A DNA stretch of 52,925 bases, taken from Trabulsiella guamensis ATCC 49490. GTDB lineage: Bacteria > Pseudomonadota > Gammaproteobacteria > Enterobacterales > Enterobacteriaceae. A program made the position numbers and the translations under genes. The notes below the pieces were generated by a model, which did not search any database, was not told where the DNA came from, and saw nothing but the letters and a program-made list of their open reading frames with translations. Of this stretch, positions 27,067-37,024 are shown piece after piece (position 1 is the first letter of the stretch; every line of letters starts with the position of its first letter). The stretch is from the NCBI RefSeq assembly GCF_000734965.1, contig NZ_JMTB01000106.1:1-52925 (forward strand), read 5' to 3'.

Positions 27067-29718
27067 TCAGCCGGTGTTACGCATACCTGCCGCGACCCCG
27101 GCAATCGTCACCATCAGCGCCTGCTCAACACGCGGATCCGGCGCATTGCCTTTCTCCTCGCTCAGGCGTGAACGGTGCAGCAGCTCTGCCTGGAGCACGT
27201 TCAGCGGGTCAGTGTAGATGTTACGTAACTGGATGGACTCGGCAATCCACGGCAGATCAGCCATCAGATGCGCATCGTTGGCGATGGCCAGCACCACTTT
27301 GATGTCAGCTTCCAGCAGCTTACGCAGCTCTTCGCCCAGCCCCCACAGTTCCGGTTTCACCAGCCGCTGATCGTAATACTCTGCCAGCCACAGGTCCGCT
27401 TTGGAGAAAACCATCTCCAGCATGCCGAGACGGGTCGAGAAGAACGGCCAGTCACGGCACATGGTTTCCAGTTCGTTCTGCTTGCCGTCTTCAACCACTT
27501 TCTGCAATGCGGCACCTGCGCCAAGCCAGGCGGGCAGCATCAGGCGGTTCTGCGTCCAGGCGAAGATCCACGGGATGGCGCGCAGGGATTCCACACCACC
27601 GGTCGGGCGGCGTTTCGCCGGGCGCGAACCGAGCGGCAGTTTGCCCAACTCCTGTTCCGGCGTTGCCGAACGGAAGTAGGGGACGAAATCTTTGTTTTCA
27701 CGCACGTAGCCGCGATACATCTCGCAGGAGATGTCAGACAGTTCGTCCATGATGTGGCGCCATTCCGCTTTCGGTTCCGGCGGCGGCAGCAGGTTGGCTT
27801 CCAGAATCGCGCCGGTATAAAGCGACAGGCTGCTGATGGTGACTTCCGGCAGACCGTATTTAAAGCGGATCATCTCGCCCTGCTCGGTCACGCGCAGACC
27901 GCCTTTCAGGCTGCCCGGCGGTTGTGAGAGCAGCGCCGCGTGTGCTGGCGCGCCACCACGACCAATTGAACCGCCGCGTCCGTGGAACAACGTCAGTTCA
28001 ATGCCCGCTTTTTCACAGGTTTTGATTAACGCGTCCTGGGCCTGATATTGCGCCCAGGAGGCGGCCATCACGCCCGCATCTTTCGCGGAGTCGGAATAGC
28101 CAATCATCACCATCTGTTTGCCCTGAATAAAGCCGCGATACCAGTCGATGTTGAGCAACTGGGTCATCACTTCGTTGGCGTTGTTCAGGTCGTCAAGGGT
28201 TTCGAACAGCGGTGCGACCGGCAGCGCAAAACCAATCCCCGCTTCTTTCAACAGCAGATGCACGGCCAGCACGTCAGACGGCGTTTTCGCCATTGAGATA
28301 ACGTACGCCGCAATGGAACCACGTGGCGCTTCGGCAATTACCTGGCAGGTTTCCAGCACTTCGCGGGTGTCGTCGCTTGGCTCCCACTGGCGAGGCAGCA
28401 GCGGACGTTTGGAATTCAGTTCGCGGATCAGGAACGCTTGTTTGTCAGCTTCTGACCAGCTTTCGTAGTCGCCAATACCAAGATAACGGGTTAGCTCGCC
28501 CAGCGCTTCGGTATGGCGGGTGCTTTCCTGACGAATATCAATACGTACCAGCGGAGCGCCAAAACACTTCACGCGACGTAGCGTGTCGAGCAGTTCGCCG
28601 TTAGCGATAATCCCCATCCCGCAGGCATGGAGAGACCGGTAACAGGCGTACAGCGGTTCCCAAAGTTGCTCGTTTTGCGTCAGTAATCCGGCCGGTTTTG
28701 GCAATTTCTCGCCCTTCAGGCGCGCTTCCAGCCAGGCCTGCGTCGCCATCAACTGGCTGCGCAGTTTTTTCATCAGATAGCGGTAAGGTTCGGTAGCACC
28801 TTCTTCACCAACCAGCGCGCGCAGTTCGTCGGTGCAGTCGACCATCGACAGCTCTGAAATGAGCAACTGAATGTCTTTGAGGAACAGGTCAGTCGCCTTC
28901 CAGCGGCTCAGCAGCAGCACATGACGGGTGATATCGGCAGTCACGTTCGGGTTGCCGTCGCGGTCGCCGCCCATCCAGGAGGTGAAACGGACCGGCACGA
29001 AATCTACCGGCAGGCGGTAGTTAAGGTGTTCTTCGAGCTGTTCATTCAGCTCACGCAGATAATTCGGTACGCCTTCCCAGAGGCTATTTTCCACCACCGC
29101 AAAGCCCCATTTGGCTTCATCCACCGGGCTTGGGCGGTATTTACGGATTTCATCGGTGTGCCAGGACTGGGCGATCAGCTGGCGCAAGCGGCGCATCAAC
29201 TGATGGCGTTCGTAATCGGCGATGTCTTTATTGTCGAGCTGTTTTAAGCAGGTGTTCACTTCAACCATTTTATGGATCAGCGTACGACGCGTGATCTCGG
29301 TCGGATGCGCGGTGAGCACCAACTCCAGTGACAGAGACTCAACGGCTTTTTTAATGGTGTCTTCGGTGAGATCGGGTTGGTCTTTGAGCTTACGCAGCGT
29401 ACGGGCAATGACTTCCGGGTTGCTGGCGGCCTCGCCTTTCGGCGAAATGCTGTGATACTGCTCGGCGGTATTGGCCAGATTCAGAAACTGGCTGAAAGCG
29501 CGTGCAACAGGCAACAGCTCATCATTAGACAGATTTTGCAGCGTGGTGAGCAGTTCCTGACGGTTAGCTTCATTACCCGCGCGGGACGATTTGGACAGCT
29601 TACGGATGGTTTCGACACGATCAAGAATGTTTTCACCGAGTGCATCTTTAATTGTGTCGCCCAGTAATTTGCCGAGCATACTGACATTACTACGCAAAGC
29701 GGAATATTGTTCGTTCAT
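27067..29718 (-). CDS. ppc: Phosphoenolpyruvate carboxylase
   Basis: An 883-residue enzyme, the same length as E. coli Ppc. It adds bicarbonate to PEP to give oxaloacetate and so refills the citric acid cycle. It is a cytosolic tetramer activated by acetyl-CoA and inhibited by aspartate. Seen: the catalytic His motif VLTAHPTE near residue 138, the glycine-rich loop [14 protein letters not shown], the [10 protein letters not shown] motif, and the conserved C terminus MRNTG. I chose ATG 29718 ([23 protein letters not shown]); the eight codons before it are not family sequence. The arg genes that lie upstream in E. coli are absent. Confidence 0.99.
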   Translation of the reverse strand: MNEQYSALRSNVSMLGKLLGDTIKDALGENILDRVETIRKLSKSSRAGNEANRQELLTTLQNLSNDELLPVARAFSQFLNLANTAEQYHSISPKGEAASNPEVIARTLRKLKDQPDLTEDTIKKAVESLSLELVLTAHPTEITRRTLIHKMVEVNTCLKQLDNKDIADYERHQLMRRLRQLIAQSWHTDEIRKYRPSPVDEAKWGFAVVENSLWEGVPNYLRELNEQLEEHLNYRLPVDFVPVRFTSWMGGDRDGNPNVTADITRHVLLLSRWKATDLFLKDIQLLISELSMVDCTDELRALVGEEGATEPYRYLMKKLRSQLMATQAWLEARLKGEKLPKPAGLLTQNEQLWEPLYACYRSLHACGMGIIANGELLDTLRRVKCFGAPLVRIDIRQESTRHTEALGELTRYLGIGDYESWSEADKQAFLIRELNSKRPLLPRQWEPSDDTREVLETCQVIAEAPRGSIAAYVISMAKTPSDVLAVHLLLKEAGIGFALPVAPLFETLDDLNNANEVMTQLLNIDWYRGFIQGKQMVMIGYSDSAKDAGVMAASWAQYQAQDALIKTCEKAGIELTLFHGRGGSIGRGGAPAHAALLSQPPGSLKGGLRVTEQGEMIRFKYGLPEVTISSLSLYTGAILEANLLPPPEPKAEWRHIMDELSDISCEMYRGYVRENKDFVPYFRSATPEQELGKLPLGSRPAKRRPTGGVESLRAIPWIFAWTQNRLMLPAWLGAGAALQKVVEDGKQNELETMCRDWPFFSTRLGMLEMVFSKADLWLAEYYDQRLVKPELWGLGEELRKLLEADIKVVLAIANDAHLMADLPWIAESIQLRNIYTDPLNVLQAELLHRSRLSEEKGNAPDPRVEQALMVTIAGVAAGMRNTG

Positions 29719-30093
29719 GTTACCCCAGACACCCCATCTCATTTTATTTTGTTATGCCTGTCGCCCGTGAACCGGACGGCGGACAAAAAGACACCGTCTT
29801 TTATAAAGCCACGTAAAAACCCCCACGTCAATTGCTGCGAAAACGGTTCAGCAGACGAAAAAACACAGGTAATTTGCAAAAGTTAATTTGCGTTGTGTCA
29901 GATAAGTAATGCTTATAGAAATGTGAACAGGATCACGGGTTTTTTGCGCTGCCTGTTGGGATGATTTATCGGACTGACATATCAAGCTTGTGCATTGATA
30001 TCCGGCATATTATCGGTGTTACGGCTTCCTGTTTTGTGTTCCTGTAGATAAAATAACCGGCGTGCAAAAATCAACCGATGATGGCGAACGGAT
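29719..30093. other. Intergenic region: ppc promoter side and a rearrangement joint
   Basis: The first part, next to ppc, should contain the ppc promoter (minus strand). AT-rich DNA from about 29860 includes a TATCAAG...TTGATA-type inverted repeat at about 29981-30000. No gene is seen. Somewhere in this stretch the E. coli-like ppc neighbourhood changes to accessory DNA. Confidence 0.4.
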
Positions 30094-30741
30094 ATGACCG
30101 AACGAATTGACTATCAAATTGAAAAATATAGTTTTACGGAAGCCGATGAGCCATCTCGACTCACCCATCAGTGGCGTGAAGTGCTGGACGAGTGCCGCCA
30201 GCTCCAGGCCGGAGCGGAGGAGCGCCTGCGCATTGCGCTGCTGAATGTGGATTACGTCACCAGCTTCGAGCTTCCCTTCCGGTTGTTACTCACCCGCGCG
30301 CCGCAGTTGATCGCCGGATTGCGGGACGAGCTTCAGCTCAGCCAGAAAAGTGCGACGTTTAACGGTAAGCGTTTTGGCTGCGTTTACAGCCTTAACACCT
30401 CGTTAAGCGAAATCCCCGATGAATTTCAGTATCGCCTCTCGACCCGCATCCGCCGGGTTGATCCCACCGGCACGATGGCGACCCCTTTCCAGCAGATCGC
30501 CAAAGAGGTGAAAGCCCCGCGCGATCGCCTCAAACTGGCGCTGGAAAGCGGACTGCAGGTCACCGCGCTCGACGCTTTGTTCTGGTTCGGCATTCAGCGC
30601 GTCGCCGCAGAGATACAGCGACTGCGAAAATCGGGCATGCGCATCGCCACGTCTGAGACGAGTGTCTCCGATAATATTACCGGTACGACAAGGCTGGTGC
30701 CGGTGTATCGGGGTGAAAACGCTGAGGTAAAAGTTGGATAG
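30094..30741 (+). CDS. Unknown protein with C-terminal helix-turn-helix-like domain
   Basis: A 215-residue soluble protein. Residues about 1-130 match nothing I recognise. The C-terminal part (about 165-210: DRLKLALESGLQVTALDALFWFGIQRVAAEIQRLRKSGMRIATSETSV, then a VPVYRG strand) has the pattern of the winged-helix domain HTH_39, found in phage and island proteins, where LNWFGVMRLAARI-type sequence forms the recognition helix. It stands alone after ppc. Shine-Dalgarno CGAACGG is weak. It could be a regulator or plasmid/phage maintenance protein; I cannot say which. Confidence 0.6.
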   Translation: MTERIDYQIEKYSFTEADEPSRLTHQWREVLDECRQLQAGAEERLRIALLNVDYVTSFELPFRLLLTRAPQLIAGLRDELQLSQKSATFNGKRFGCVYSLNTSLSEIPDEFQYRLSTRIRRVDPTGTMATPFQQIAKEVKAPRDRLKLALESGLQVTALDALFWFGIQRVAAEIQRLRKSGMRIATSETSVSDNITGTTRLVPVYRGENAEVKVG

Positions 30742-30808
30742 CTATATTCAGCGGAGTTGTTCGGTTTAACCGAACAACTCCATTAAACCTGTTTATCACC
30801 CTTGCAGG

Positions 30809-31090
30809 CTAATTCAACGCCGTTTCAATACCTTTCAGCTTTTGCTTCGCCTGGGTTAATTCATCCAGCAGCTTTTGCTCCTGTTCGCTGTATGCCACCA
30901 GAACAATACAACCCTGCATCACTTTTACGGTGACGTGACGTCCGGTATCAAACCCGGCCGCACGCATCCATTTGCCGGAAAGGTGCATGCTCGGTGTGCT
31001 GGTATCGAGACCTTGCGGGCGGTATCCCACAATTATCTTGCGCTCAGTTCCGGTTTCGGTAACGTCTGGGGTAGAATGCGAATCAGCCAT
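30809..31090 (-). CDS. SymE-like toxin-family protein
   Basis: A 93-residue protein with the SymE pattern: KIIVGYRPQ, PSMHLSGKWMRAAGFDTGRHVTVKVMQGCIVL, then an acidic/basic helical tail (YSEQEQKLLDELTQAKQKLKGIE). SymE has an AbrB-like fold and in E. coli is an SOS-induced toxin controlled by the antisense RNA SymR. I chose ATG 31090 with AAGGAG 6 bp upstream. I see no LexA box and cannot show an antisense RNA. It is divergent from a ribbon-helix-helix gene, and both start regions face an inverted repeat at 31174-31219. Confidence 0.8.
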   Translation of the reverse strand: MADSHSTPDVTETGTERKIIVGYRPQGLDTSTPSMHLSGKWMRAAGFDTGRHVTVKVMQGCIVLVAYSEQEQKLLDELTQAKQKLKGIETALN

Positions 31091-31173
31091 AATCAACTCC
31101 TTGATAGTTGGTGCGGTTAGACGCTCTCTGGTGTTGGCGCACCTTTGAGCGTTGTCAGATGTGAAATTTCATG

Positions 31174-31219
31174 TGGTAGGTACCACATGGACACAACCTA
31201 ACCGAAGTGGTACCTACCA
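31174..31219. promoter_or_regulatory. Long inverted repeat between symE-like and RHH genes
   Basis: TGGTAGGTACCAC (31174-31186) and its exact complement GTGGTACCTACCA (31207-31219) are separated by 20 bp. Each arm is itself partly palindromic around GGTACC, and the right arm ends on the first base of the RHH start codon. This is the expected form of an operator for a dimer-of-dimers regulator such as the RHH protein encoded next to it. Confidence 0.75.
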
Positions 31220-31389
31220 TGCAAGAGAAAAAGAAAGCCGATTTCGACCGCAAAAAAAGCACGATGAAGAACATTCGATTTGAGGATGAGCTTTTAGAAC
31301 AGATTGAGAAAGTTGCTGGAAAGGGGAATTTCAGTAAGTGGGTGAAAGAGGCATGCAAGATGCGTTTGAGCAAAACGAGTCGCATCTAA
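31219..31389 (+). CDS. Ribbon-helix-helix protein (DUF3950/YlcI-like)
   Basis: A 56-residue basic protein. KKSTMKNIRFEDELLEQIEKVAGKGNFSKWVKEACKMRL gives one beta strand and two helices, the Arc/MetJ-type ribbon-helix-helix layout of the YlcI/YnfO-like phage proteins. I chose ATG 31219; a GTG at 31207 is possible, but both lie within the right arm of the inverted repeat, so binding would block translation initiation or the promoter directly. No clear Shine-Dalgarno is visible. It is probably an autoregulator, and perhaps controls the divergent SymE-like gene. Confidence 0.65.
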   Translation: MQEKKKADFDRKKSTMKNIRFEDELLEQIEKVAGKGNFSKWVKEACKMRLSKTSRI

Positions 31390-31615
31390 TCCTGATAATA
31401 GAAGTTTTCTATCTTTTGAGATGATTTTGCTCGTAGAAATCAGGGATGTTCACACTGACTTACCAACGGGCTCCTTTCTGCTGAACTTGTAAGTAAAACT
31501 TACAGGTTGCGTATTTGTTCAGGTTTTTCTTCTTCGTAGATCACTTTGACGTGCTGTGTAATAGCCTGGCTAAAGGGGATTTGTTGATGCAAGGAGAGTG
31601 CAAAACAAGACATTT

Positions 31616-31710
31616 TGGCGGAAGATCACAGGAGTCGAACCTGCCCGGGACCGCTGGCGGCCCCAACTGGATTTGAAGTCCAGCCGCCTCACCGGAGACG
31701 ACGATCTTCC
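31616..31710 (-). tRNA. selC: tRNA-Sec (anticodon TCA)
   Basis: The 95-nt sequence matches E. coli selC throughout as I recall it. Read on the minus strand it begins GGAAGATCGTCG, carries the anticodon in CTTCAAA, has the long variable arm typical of tRNA-Sec, and ends ATCTTCCGCCA with an encoded CCA. It inserts selenocysteine at UGA with SelB. selC is a known insertion site for pathogenicity islands (LEE, SPI-3, others); the accessory genes at 30094-31389 lie on its 3' side, where such islands integrate. Confidence 0.98.
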
Positions 31711-31740
31711 GCGCCTGCATTGCTACATGGAGGCGGGCGC

Positions 31741-31746
31741 ATTATA
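31741..31746 (-). promoter_or_regulatory. selC promoter -10 element
   Basis: On the minus strand TATAAT lies about 30 bp before the mature tRNA start. A matching -35 is weak. Confidence 0.55.
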
Positions 31747-31999
31747 GCTACTTTCAGGCATTTACCACATCACTTCATGAACTTTTTTCGCATCATTTTG
31801 CCCTGCGATAACCTGCGTTGCATAAACCCTCATAAAATCCGCTAGTTACATTTTCACACACTCTTCCGTCCGACCGCGATCACAGAAAGCAAGAAACGTA
31901 ATTTGATAACCAGATTTTGGAATACCAGCGTCCGAAACGATGGTTTAAAAATCCCGTAACCGGTTTCAATGCCCTCTTCAGGCGCAAAAGGATGAGAAA

Positions 32000-33388
32000 A
32001 TGAAACGTGAAGTATTGTCCGTCAAAGAGAAGATTGGTTACGGCATGGGGGATGCCGCCAGCCATATCATTTTTGATAACGTCATGTTGTATATGATGTT
32101 TTTCTATACCGACATCTTTGGTATTCCCGCTGGCTTCGTCGGCACCATGTTCCTGCTGGCCCGTGCGCTGGATGCGATTTCAGACCCATGCATGGGGTTG
32201 ATTGCCGACCGCACCCGCAGTCGCTGGGGGAAATTCCGTCCGTGGATCATTTTCGGTGCCATTCCGTTTGGCATTGTCTGCGTGCTGGCCTACAGCTCGC
32301 CGGATCTTTCCCACAACGGCAAGCTGATTTACGCCGCAGTGACTTACACATTGCTGACCCTGCTCTACACCATCGTCAATATTCCCTACTGCGCGCTGGG
32401 CGGCGTGATTACCGATGACCCGAAACAGCGCATATCGCTGCAGTCCTGGCGCTTTGTGCTGGCGACGGCAGGCGGCATGCTCTCCACGGTGCTGATGATG
32501 CCGCTGGTGAAGCTGATTGGCGGCGAGGATAAAGCGTTTGGTTTTCAGGGCGGGATTGCAGTGCTCTCCGTCGTGGCGTTTCTGATGCTGGCGTTCTGCT
32601 TCTTTACCACCAAAGAACGTATTCAGGTGCCGCCGAGCACCGCTTCCATGCGTGAAGATCTGCGTGATATCTGGCAGAACGACCAGTGGCGCATCGTCGG
32701 GCTGCTCACCATTCTCAATATCCTCGCCGTCTGTGTGCGTGGCGGGGCGATGATGTATTACGTCACCTGGATCATGGGCGATGCCGCGCTGTTTGCCGCT
32801 TTCCTCGGTACCTATTGCGTCGGCAACCTGATTGGCTCGGCGCTGGCGAAGCCACTGACTGACTGGAAATGCAAAGTCAGCGTGTTCTGGTGGACCAACG
32901 CCGCGCTGGCGGTATTAAGCGTGGCAATGTTCTTTGTGCCGTTGAACGACGACATCACCATGTTCCTGTTCATTTTCGTCATTGGCGTGTTGCACCAGCT
33001 GGTAACGCCCATCCAGTGGGTGATGATGTCTGATACCGTCGACTACGGCGAGTGGCGCAACGGCAAACGCCTCACCGGTATCAGCTTTGCCGGAACCCTC
33101 TTTGTGCTGAAACTCGGCCTGGCGCTGGGTGGCGCGTTGATTGGCTGGATGCTGGCGGGCGGCGGTTATGACGCTGCGGCGAAAACGCAAAACAGCGCCA
33201 CCATCAGCATCATCATTGCATTGTTCACTCTTGTCCCGGCGGTGTGTTATCTGCTGAGTGCAGTGATCGCCAGACGTTACTACACCCTGAAAACCCCCTA
33301 TCTGGCGAAGATCATGAGCGAACTTGCGCAGGGCGCACGTCGTCATCAACAGGAATTTGAACAGCTACCGGTTAGCAAAGAACTATGA
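32000..33388 (+). CDS. yicJ: GPH-family alpha-xyloside symporter YicJ
   Basis: A 462-residue 12-helix cation symporter of the glycoside-pentoside-hexuronide family (E. coli YicJ about 460). Family features are GYGMGDAASHIIFDNVMLYMMFFYTDIFGI at the N terminus and the loop IADRTRSRWGKFRPWI. It imports the alpha-xyloside substrate (isoprimeverose-type) of YicI. GATGAGAAA precedes the ATG. It lies next to selC as in E. coli and is followed by yicI after 9 bp. Confidence 0.95.
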   Translation: MKREVLSVKEKIGYGMGDAASHIIFDNVMLYMMFFYTDIFGIPAGFVGTMFLLARALDAISDPCMGLIADRTRSRWGKFRPWIIFGAIPFGIVCVLAYSSPDLSHNGKLIYAAVTYTLLTLLYTIVNIPYCALGGVITDDPKQRISLQSWRFVLATAGGMLSTVLMMPLVKLIGGEDKAFGFQGGIAVLSVVAFLMLAFCFFTTKERIQVPPSTASMREDLRDIWQNDQWRIVGLLTILNILAVCVRGGAMMYYVTWIMGDAALFAAFLGTYCVGNLIGSALAKPLTDWKCKVSVFWWTNAALAVLSVAMFFVPLNDDITMFLFIFVIGVLHQLVTPIQWVMMSDTVDYGEWRNGKRLTGISFAGTLFVLKLGLALGGALIGWMLAGGGYDAAAKTQNSATISIIIALFTLVPAVCYLLSAVIARRYYTLKTPYLAKIMSELAQGARRHQQEFEQLPVSKEL

Positions 33389-33397
33389 GGATGAAAG

Positions 33398-35716
33398 ATG
33401 AAAATCAGTGATGGAAACTGGCTGATCCAACCCGGGCTCACTCTGATCCACCCGATCCAGGTGTTCGATGTCGAACAACAGGGCAACGAGATGGTGGTTT
33501 ACGCCGCCCCGCGCGACGTCCGGGAACGGACCTGGCAACTGGATACGCCATTGTTCACCCTTCGCTTTTTCTCACCGCAGGAAGGTGTGGTCGGCGTACG
33601 CATTGAACACTTTCAGGGTGCCATCGACAACGGCCCGCACTATCCGCTGAATGTACAGAAAGACGTTAATGTCGAAATGCAGAACACCGCAGAATTTGCC
33701 GAACTGAAAAGCGGCAATCTGAGCGTTCGCGTCACCAAAGGCGAGTTCTGGTCACTGGATTTTTTGCGCAACGGCGAGCGCATCACCGGCAGTCAGGTGA
33801 AGAATAACGGCTACGTGCAGGACTCCAACACCGCACGCAATTACCTGTTTGAACGACTGGATCTCGGCGTCGGGGAAACGGTCTATGGCCTTGGCGAGCG
33901 TTTTACCGCGCTGGTGCGCAACGGCCAGACGGTCGATACCTGGAATCGGGACGGCGGTACCAGTACCGAGCAGTCCTACAAAAACATCCCGTTCTATCTC
34001 ACCAACCGTGGCTATGGCGTGCTGGTGAATCACCCTGAGTGCGTGTCGTTTGAAATCGGCTCGGAGAAAGTGTCGAAGGTGCAGTTCAGCGTCGAAGGGG
34101 AATATCTGGAGTATTTCGTGATTGACGGTCCGACGCCGAAAGCGGTGCTCGAACGCTACACACGGCTGACAGGGCGCCCGGCGCTGCCACCTGCATGGTC
34201 GTTTGGCCTGTGGCTCACCACCTCGTTTACCACTAACTATGACGAAGCGACGGTCAATAGTTTCATCGACGGCATGACCGAACGTGACTTGCCGCTGCAC
34301 GTTTTTCACTTCGACTGTTTCTGGATGAAGGCATTCCAGTGGTGCGATTTCGAGTGGGACCCGGTGACCTTCCCGGATCCGGAAGGGATGATCCGCCGCC
34401 TGAAAGCGAAAGGGCTTAAAATCTGTGTCTGGATCAATCCGTACATCGGGCAGAAATCCCCGGTATTCAGGGACCTGAAAGAGAAAGATTATCTGCTCAA
34501 ACGCCCGGACGGCTCGCTGTGGCAGTGGGATAAATGGCAGCCGGGGCTGGCGATTTATGACTTCACCAACCCGGAAGCCTGTGCGTGGTACGCCAGTAAG
34601 CTGAAAGGGCTGGTGGATATCGGCGTCGATTGCTTTAAAACAGACTTTGGTGAGCGCATTCCCACCGATGTGGTATGGCATAACGGTGCCGATCCGCAGA
34701 AAATGCACAACCATTATGCGTACATCTACAACGAACTGGTGTGGAACGTGCTGAAAGAGACCGTGGGCGAGCAGGAGGCGGTGCTGTTTGCCCGCTCAGC
34801 GTCTGTTGGCGCACAGCAGTTTCCGGTGCACTGGGGCGGCGACTGCTATGCCAACTATGAATCGATGGCGGAAAGCCTGCGCGGCGGGCTGTCGATTGGC
34901 CTGTCAGGCTTTGGATTCTGGAGCCATGACATTGGCGGCTTCGAAAACACTGCGCCGGCGCACGTCTATAAACGCTGGTGCGCGTTCGGCCTGCTCTCCA
35001 GCCACAGTCGTCTGCATGGCAGCAAATCTTATCGCGTCCCGTGGGCCTATGACGAGGAATCCTGCGACGTGGTGCGTCACTTTACCGAACTGAAATGCCG
35101 GATGATGCCGTACCTGTACCGTCAGGCCGCGCTGGCTCACGAGACCGGAACGCCGATGCTGCGCGCCATGATGCTGGAGTTCCCGGATGATCCCGCCTGC
35201 GACTATCTCGACAGGCAGTACATGCTTGGCGATGCGGTGCTGGTTGCGCCGGTCTTCTCGGAAGCGGGTGACGTACAGTTTTACCTGCCGGAAGGACGCT
35301 GGACGCATCTGTGGCGCAACGATGAAGTACAGGGCGGTCGCTGGCTGAAACAGCAGCATGATTTCCGCAGCCTGCCAGTCTACGTACGGGAAAACACGTT
35401 ACTGGCGCTGGGGAATAACAGCCAGAAGCCGGATTACGCCTGGCATGAGGGGACGGCGTTCCAGCTGTTTAACTTGGTTGATGGTGCGGAGGCGATAAGT
35501 CAGGTGCCGGCGGCGAACGGAGCGGTTGTCTTTACGCTAAAAGCGACGCGCTGCGGCAACAGCGTAACCGTCAAAGGTGAAGGCGAAGCTTGCGGCTGGT
35601 CGCTGTGCCTGCGCAATGTGCCGCAGGTGGCAGAGGTGCAGGGCGGTACGGTGACCCGCAGTGAATGGGGCGCGGTGGTGACGCCAGAGCATAATGAACT
35701 GGTGATCACGCTGTAA
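33398..35716 (+). CDS. yicI: Alpha-xylosidase YicI (GH31)
   Basis: A 772-residue glycoside hydrolase of family 31, the same length as E. coli YicI. It releases alpha-linked xylose from xyloglucan-derived isoprimeverose. The catalytic nucleophile is D416 in [11 protein letters not shown] and the acid/base D482 in [12 protein letters not shown]. The N-terminal beta domain (1-245), barrel (about 246-585) and C-terminal beta domains are complete. ATGAGGATGAAAG supplies the Shine-Dalgarno. It forms an operon with yicJ. In E. coli yicH is the next neighbour; here a 5-kb sugar cluster is inserted. Confidence 0.98.
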   Translation: MKISDGNWLIQPGLTLIHPIQVFDVEQQGNEMVVYAAPRDVRERTWQLDTPLFTLRFFSPQEGVVGVRIEHFQGAIDNGPHYPLNVQKDVNVEMQNTAEFAELKSGNLSVRVTKGEFWSLDFLRNGERITGSQVKNNGYVQDSNTARNYLFERLDLGVGETVYGLGERFTALVRNGQTVDTWNRDGGTSTEQSYKNIPFYLTNRGYGVLVNHPECVSFEIGSEKVSKVQFSVEGEYLEYFVIDGPTPKAVLERYTRLTGRPALPPAWSFGLWLTTSFTTNYDEATVNSFIDGMTERDLPLHVFHFDCFWMKAFQWCDFEWDPVTFPDPEGMIRRLKAKGLKICVWINPYIGQKSPVFRDLKEKDYLLKRPDGSLWQWDKWQPGLAIYDFTNPEACAWYASKLKGLVDIGVDCFKTDFGERIPTDVVWHNGADPQKMHNHYAYIYNELVWNVLKETVGEQEAVLFARSASVGAQQFPVHWGGDCYANYESMAESLRGGLSIGLSGFGFWSHDIGGFENTAPAHVYKRWCAFGLLSSHSRLHGSKSYRVPWAYDEESCDVVRHFTELKCRMMPYLYRQAALAHETGTPMLRAMMLEFPDDPACDYLDRQYMLGDAVLVAPVFSEAGDVQFYLPEGRWTHLWRNDEVQGGRWLKQQHDFRSLPVYVRENTLLALGNNSQKPDYAWHEGTAFQLFNLVDGAEAISQVPAANGAVVFTLKATRCGNSVTVKGEGEACGWSLCLRNVPQVAEVQGGTVTRSEWGAVVTPEHNELVITL

Positions 35717-35736
35717 CGGTGCTGATGCCCTCTCCT

Positions 35737-36936
35737 TCAGGGGAGAGGGTAGCGATCGGGCGTAACGCCGTTTTTCTCTTTCGCAAAGGCGATCCTGCCC
35801 CACACCGCAAGCAGCGCATAGAGCGCCATCGGCAGCAGAAAGCTCAGGTGAAGGCTGACGTAATCAATGATCACTGCCTGCAACCAGGGAATGATCGCCC
35901 CGCCAATGCCTGCCATGACCATCGCGGCCGCCAGCAGGTTTGCCTGTTGCGGATACTGACTGAGGGTGTGACCAAAAATAATCGGGTACATCACCGAGTT
36001 GCCGAGGCCGGTGAGTAGTAACAGCCACCCGCCAGCGGCATTGTTGAGCCCTGTCGCCAGCGCAACCAGCAACACACCCAGCAGGGTTGCGGTTCGAAAT
36101 ACGGTGGCGTTATGGGCGTTGCTGGCAAACAGACCAAACAGCAGTCGCCCGACCAGCGCGCCGCCCCAGTAGAGCGAGACCAGCGACATGGCGGTTTCCG
36201 GCGACCAGCCAGCGGAGAGCGTCAGGTACTGGACGAGGCTCGTTGCAATCGCCACTTCCACGCCGACGTAAATAAAAATGGCGGCGATGCTCAGCAACGG
36301 CTGCGGTTGCTGGCGAAGGCTGGAAAAACGCAGTGCTGCCAGCGGTGGGCGGGGGACATCTGGCAGGCGAATGATGATGCTTCCGATAAGCAAGGCGATC
36401 GAGGCTAGCGCCAGCATGAACCACAGTCCGCTGACCGGCTCCTGGTGAAGATAAGGATCGGCAGGGTACAGCTTCAACAGCAGTGCAAGAAACACCGGTG
36501 CCAGCGTGGTGCCCAGCGAATTGACCGCTGAGGCGAGGCTCAGGTTACTCACCCGCCGGTCAGCCGGGCTAAGCAGCGACAGGTACGGGTTAGCGACCAC
36601 CTGCATGGCGGCCACGCCTGTTGCGACAATGAACATTCCTGGCAGCGATCCATAAAAGGTATTCATGCTGATCGCCGCCGCGAGCAACAGGCAGCCAGCG
36701 GTGCTCAACAGTAATGAAAATTGCAGCACGCGCCGATAGCCCCAGTGGGCAATCAGCACGGAGCAGGGCAGGCAGCTGATAAACGGGGCGATATAAAACA
36801 GGACGGTGATGAGCATCGCCTGCTGCCAGCTAATCTGGAAGTAATGATAAAAGAAAAGGATGATGGTGCTGTTAATGGCGGTAATATTCCCCCATAAGAA
36901 AAACACCATCGCCAGTAAAGACAAATTCCTTTTCAT
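35737..36936 (-). CDS. Major facilitator sugar transporter, FHS/FucP-like
   Basis: A 399-residue inner-membrane protein with 12 predicted helices (start MKRNLSLLAMVFFLWGNITAINSTIILFFYHYF). The FLWG...N.....FK-like opening and the PNPY-like segment VVANPYLSLL are typical of the fucose:proton symporter group. I chose ATG 36936; the 52 codons upstream overlap the rpiR promoter region and are charged, unlike a transporter start. It is divergent from the RpiR regulator. The substrate is unknown, but the GH4 and PTS genes nearby suggest a hexose or disaccharide. Confidence 0.8.
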   Translation of the reverse strand: MKRNLSLLAMVFFLWGNITAINSTIILFFYHYFQISWQQAMLITVLFYIAPFISCLPCSVLIAHWGYRRVLQFSLLLSTAGCLLLAAAISMNTFYGSLPGMFIVATGVAAMQVVANPYLSLLSPADRRVSNLSLASAVNSLGTTLAPVFLALLLKLYPADPYLHQEPVSGLWFMLALASIALLIGSIIIRLPDVPRPPLAALRFSSLRQQPQPLLSIAAIFIYVGVEVAIATSLVQYLTLSAGWSPETAMSLVSLYWGGALVGRLLFGLFASNAHNATVFRTATLLGVLLVALATGLNNAAGGWLLLLTGLGNSVMYPIIFGHTLSQYPQQANLLAAAMVMAGIGGAIIPWLQAVIIDYVSLHLSFLLPMALYALLAVWGRIAFAKEKNGVTPDRYPLP

Positions 36937-37024
36937 GGCATTATTATTCCGGAAAAGTGAAAGAATACACATACTGAAATCCACATGTCTGTTACAGTCC
37001 TTTTTCATTATTCGGGGGTGTTGC

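Noticed and set aside
33752..34714. 320-codon minus-strand frame inside yicI
   Set aside because: Antisense to a complete GH31 gene; no family pattern.
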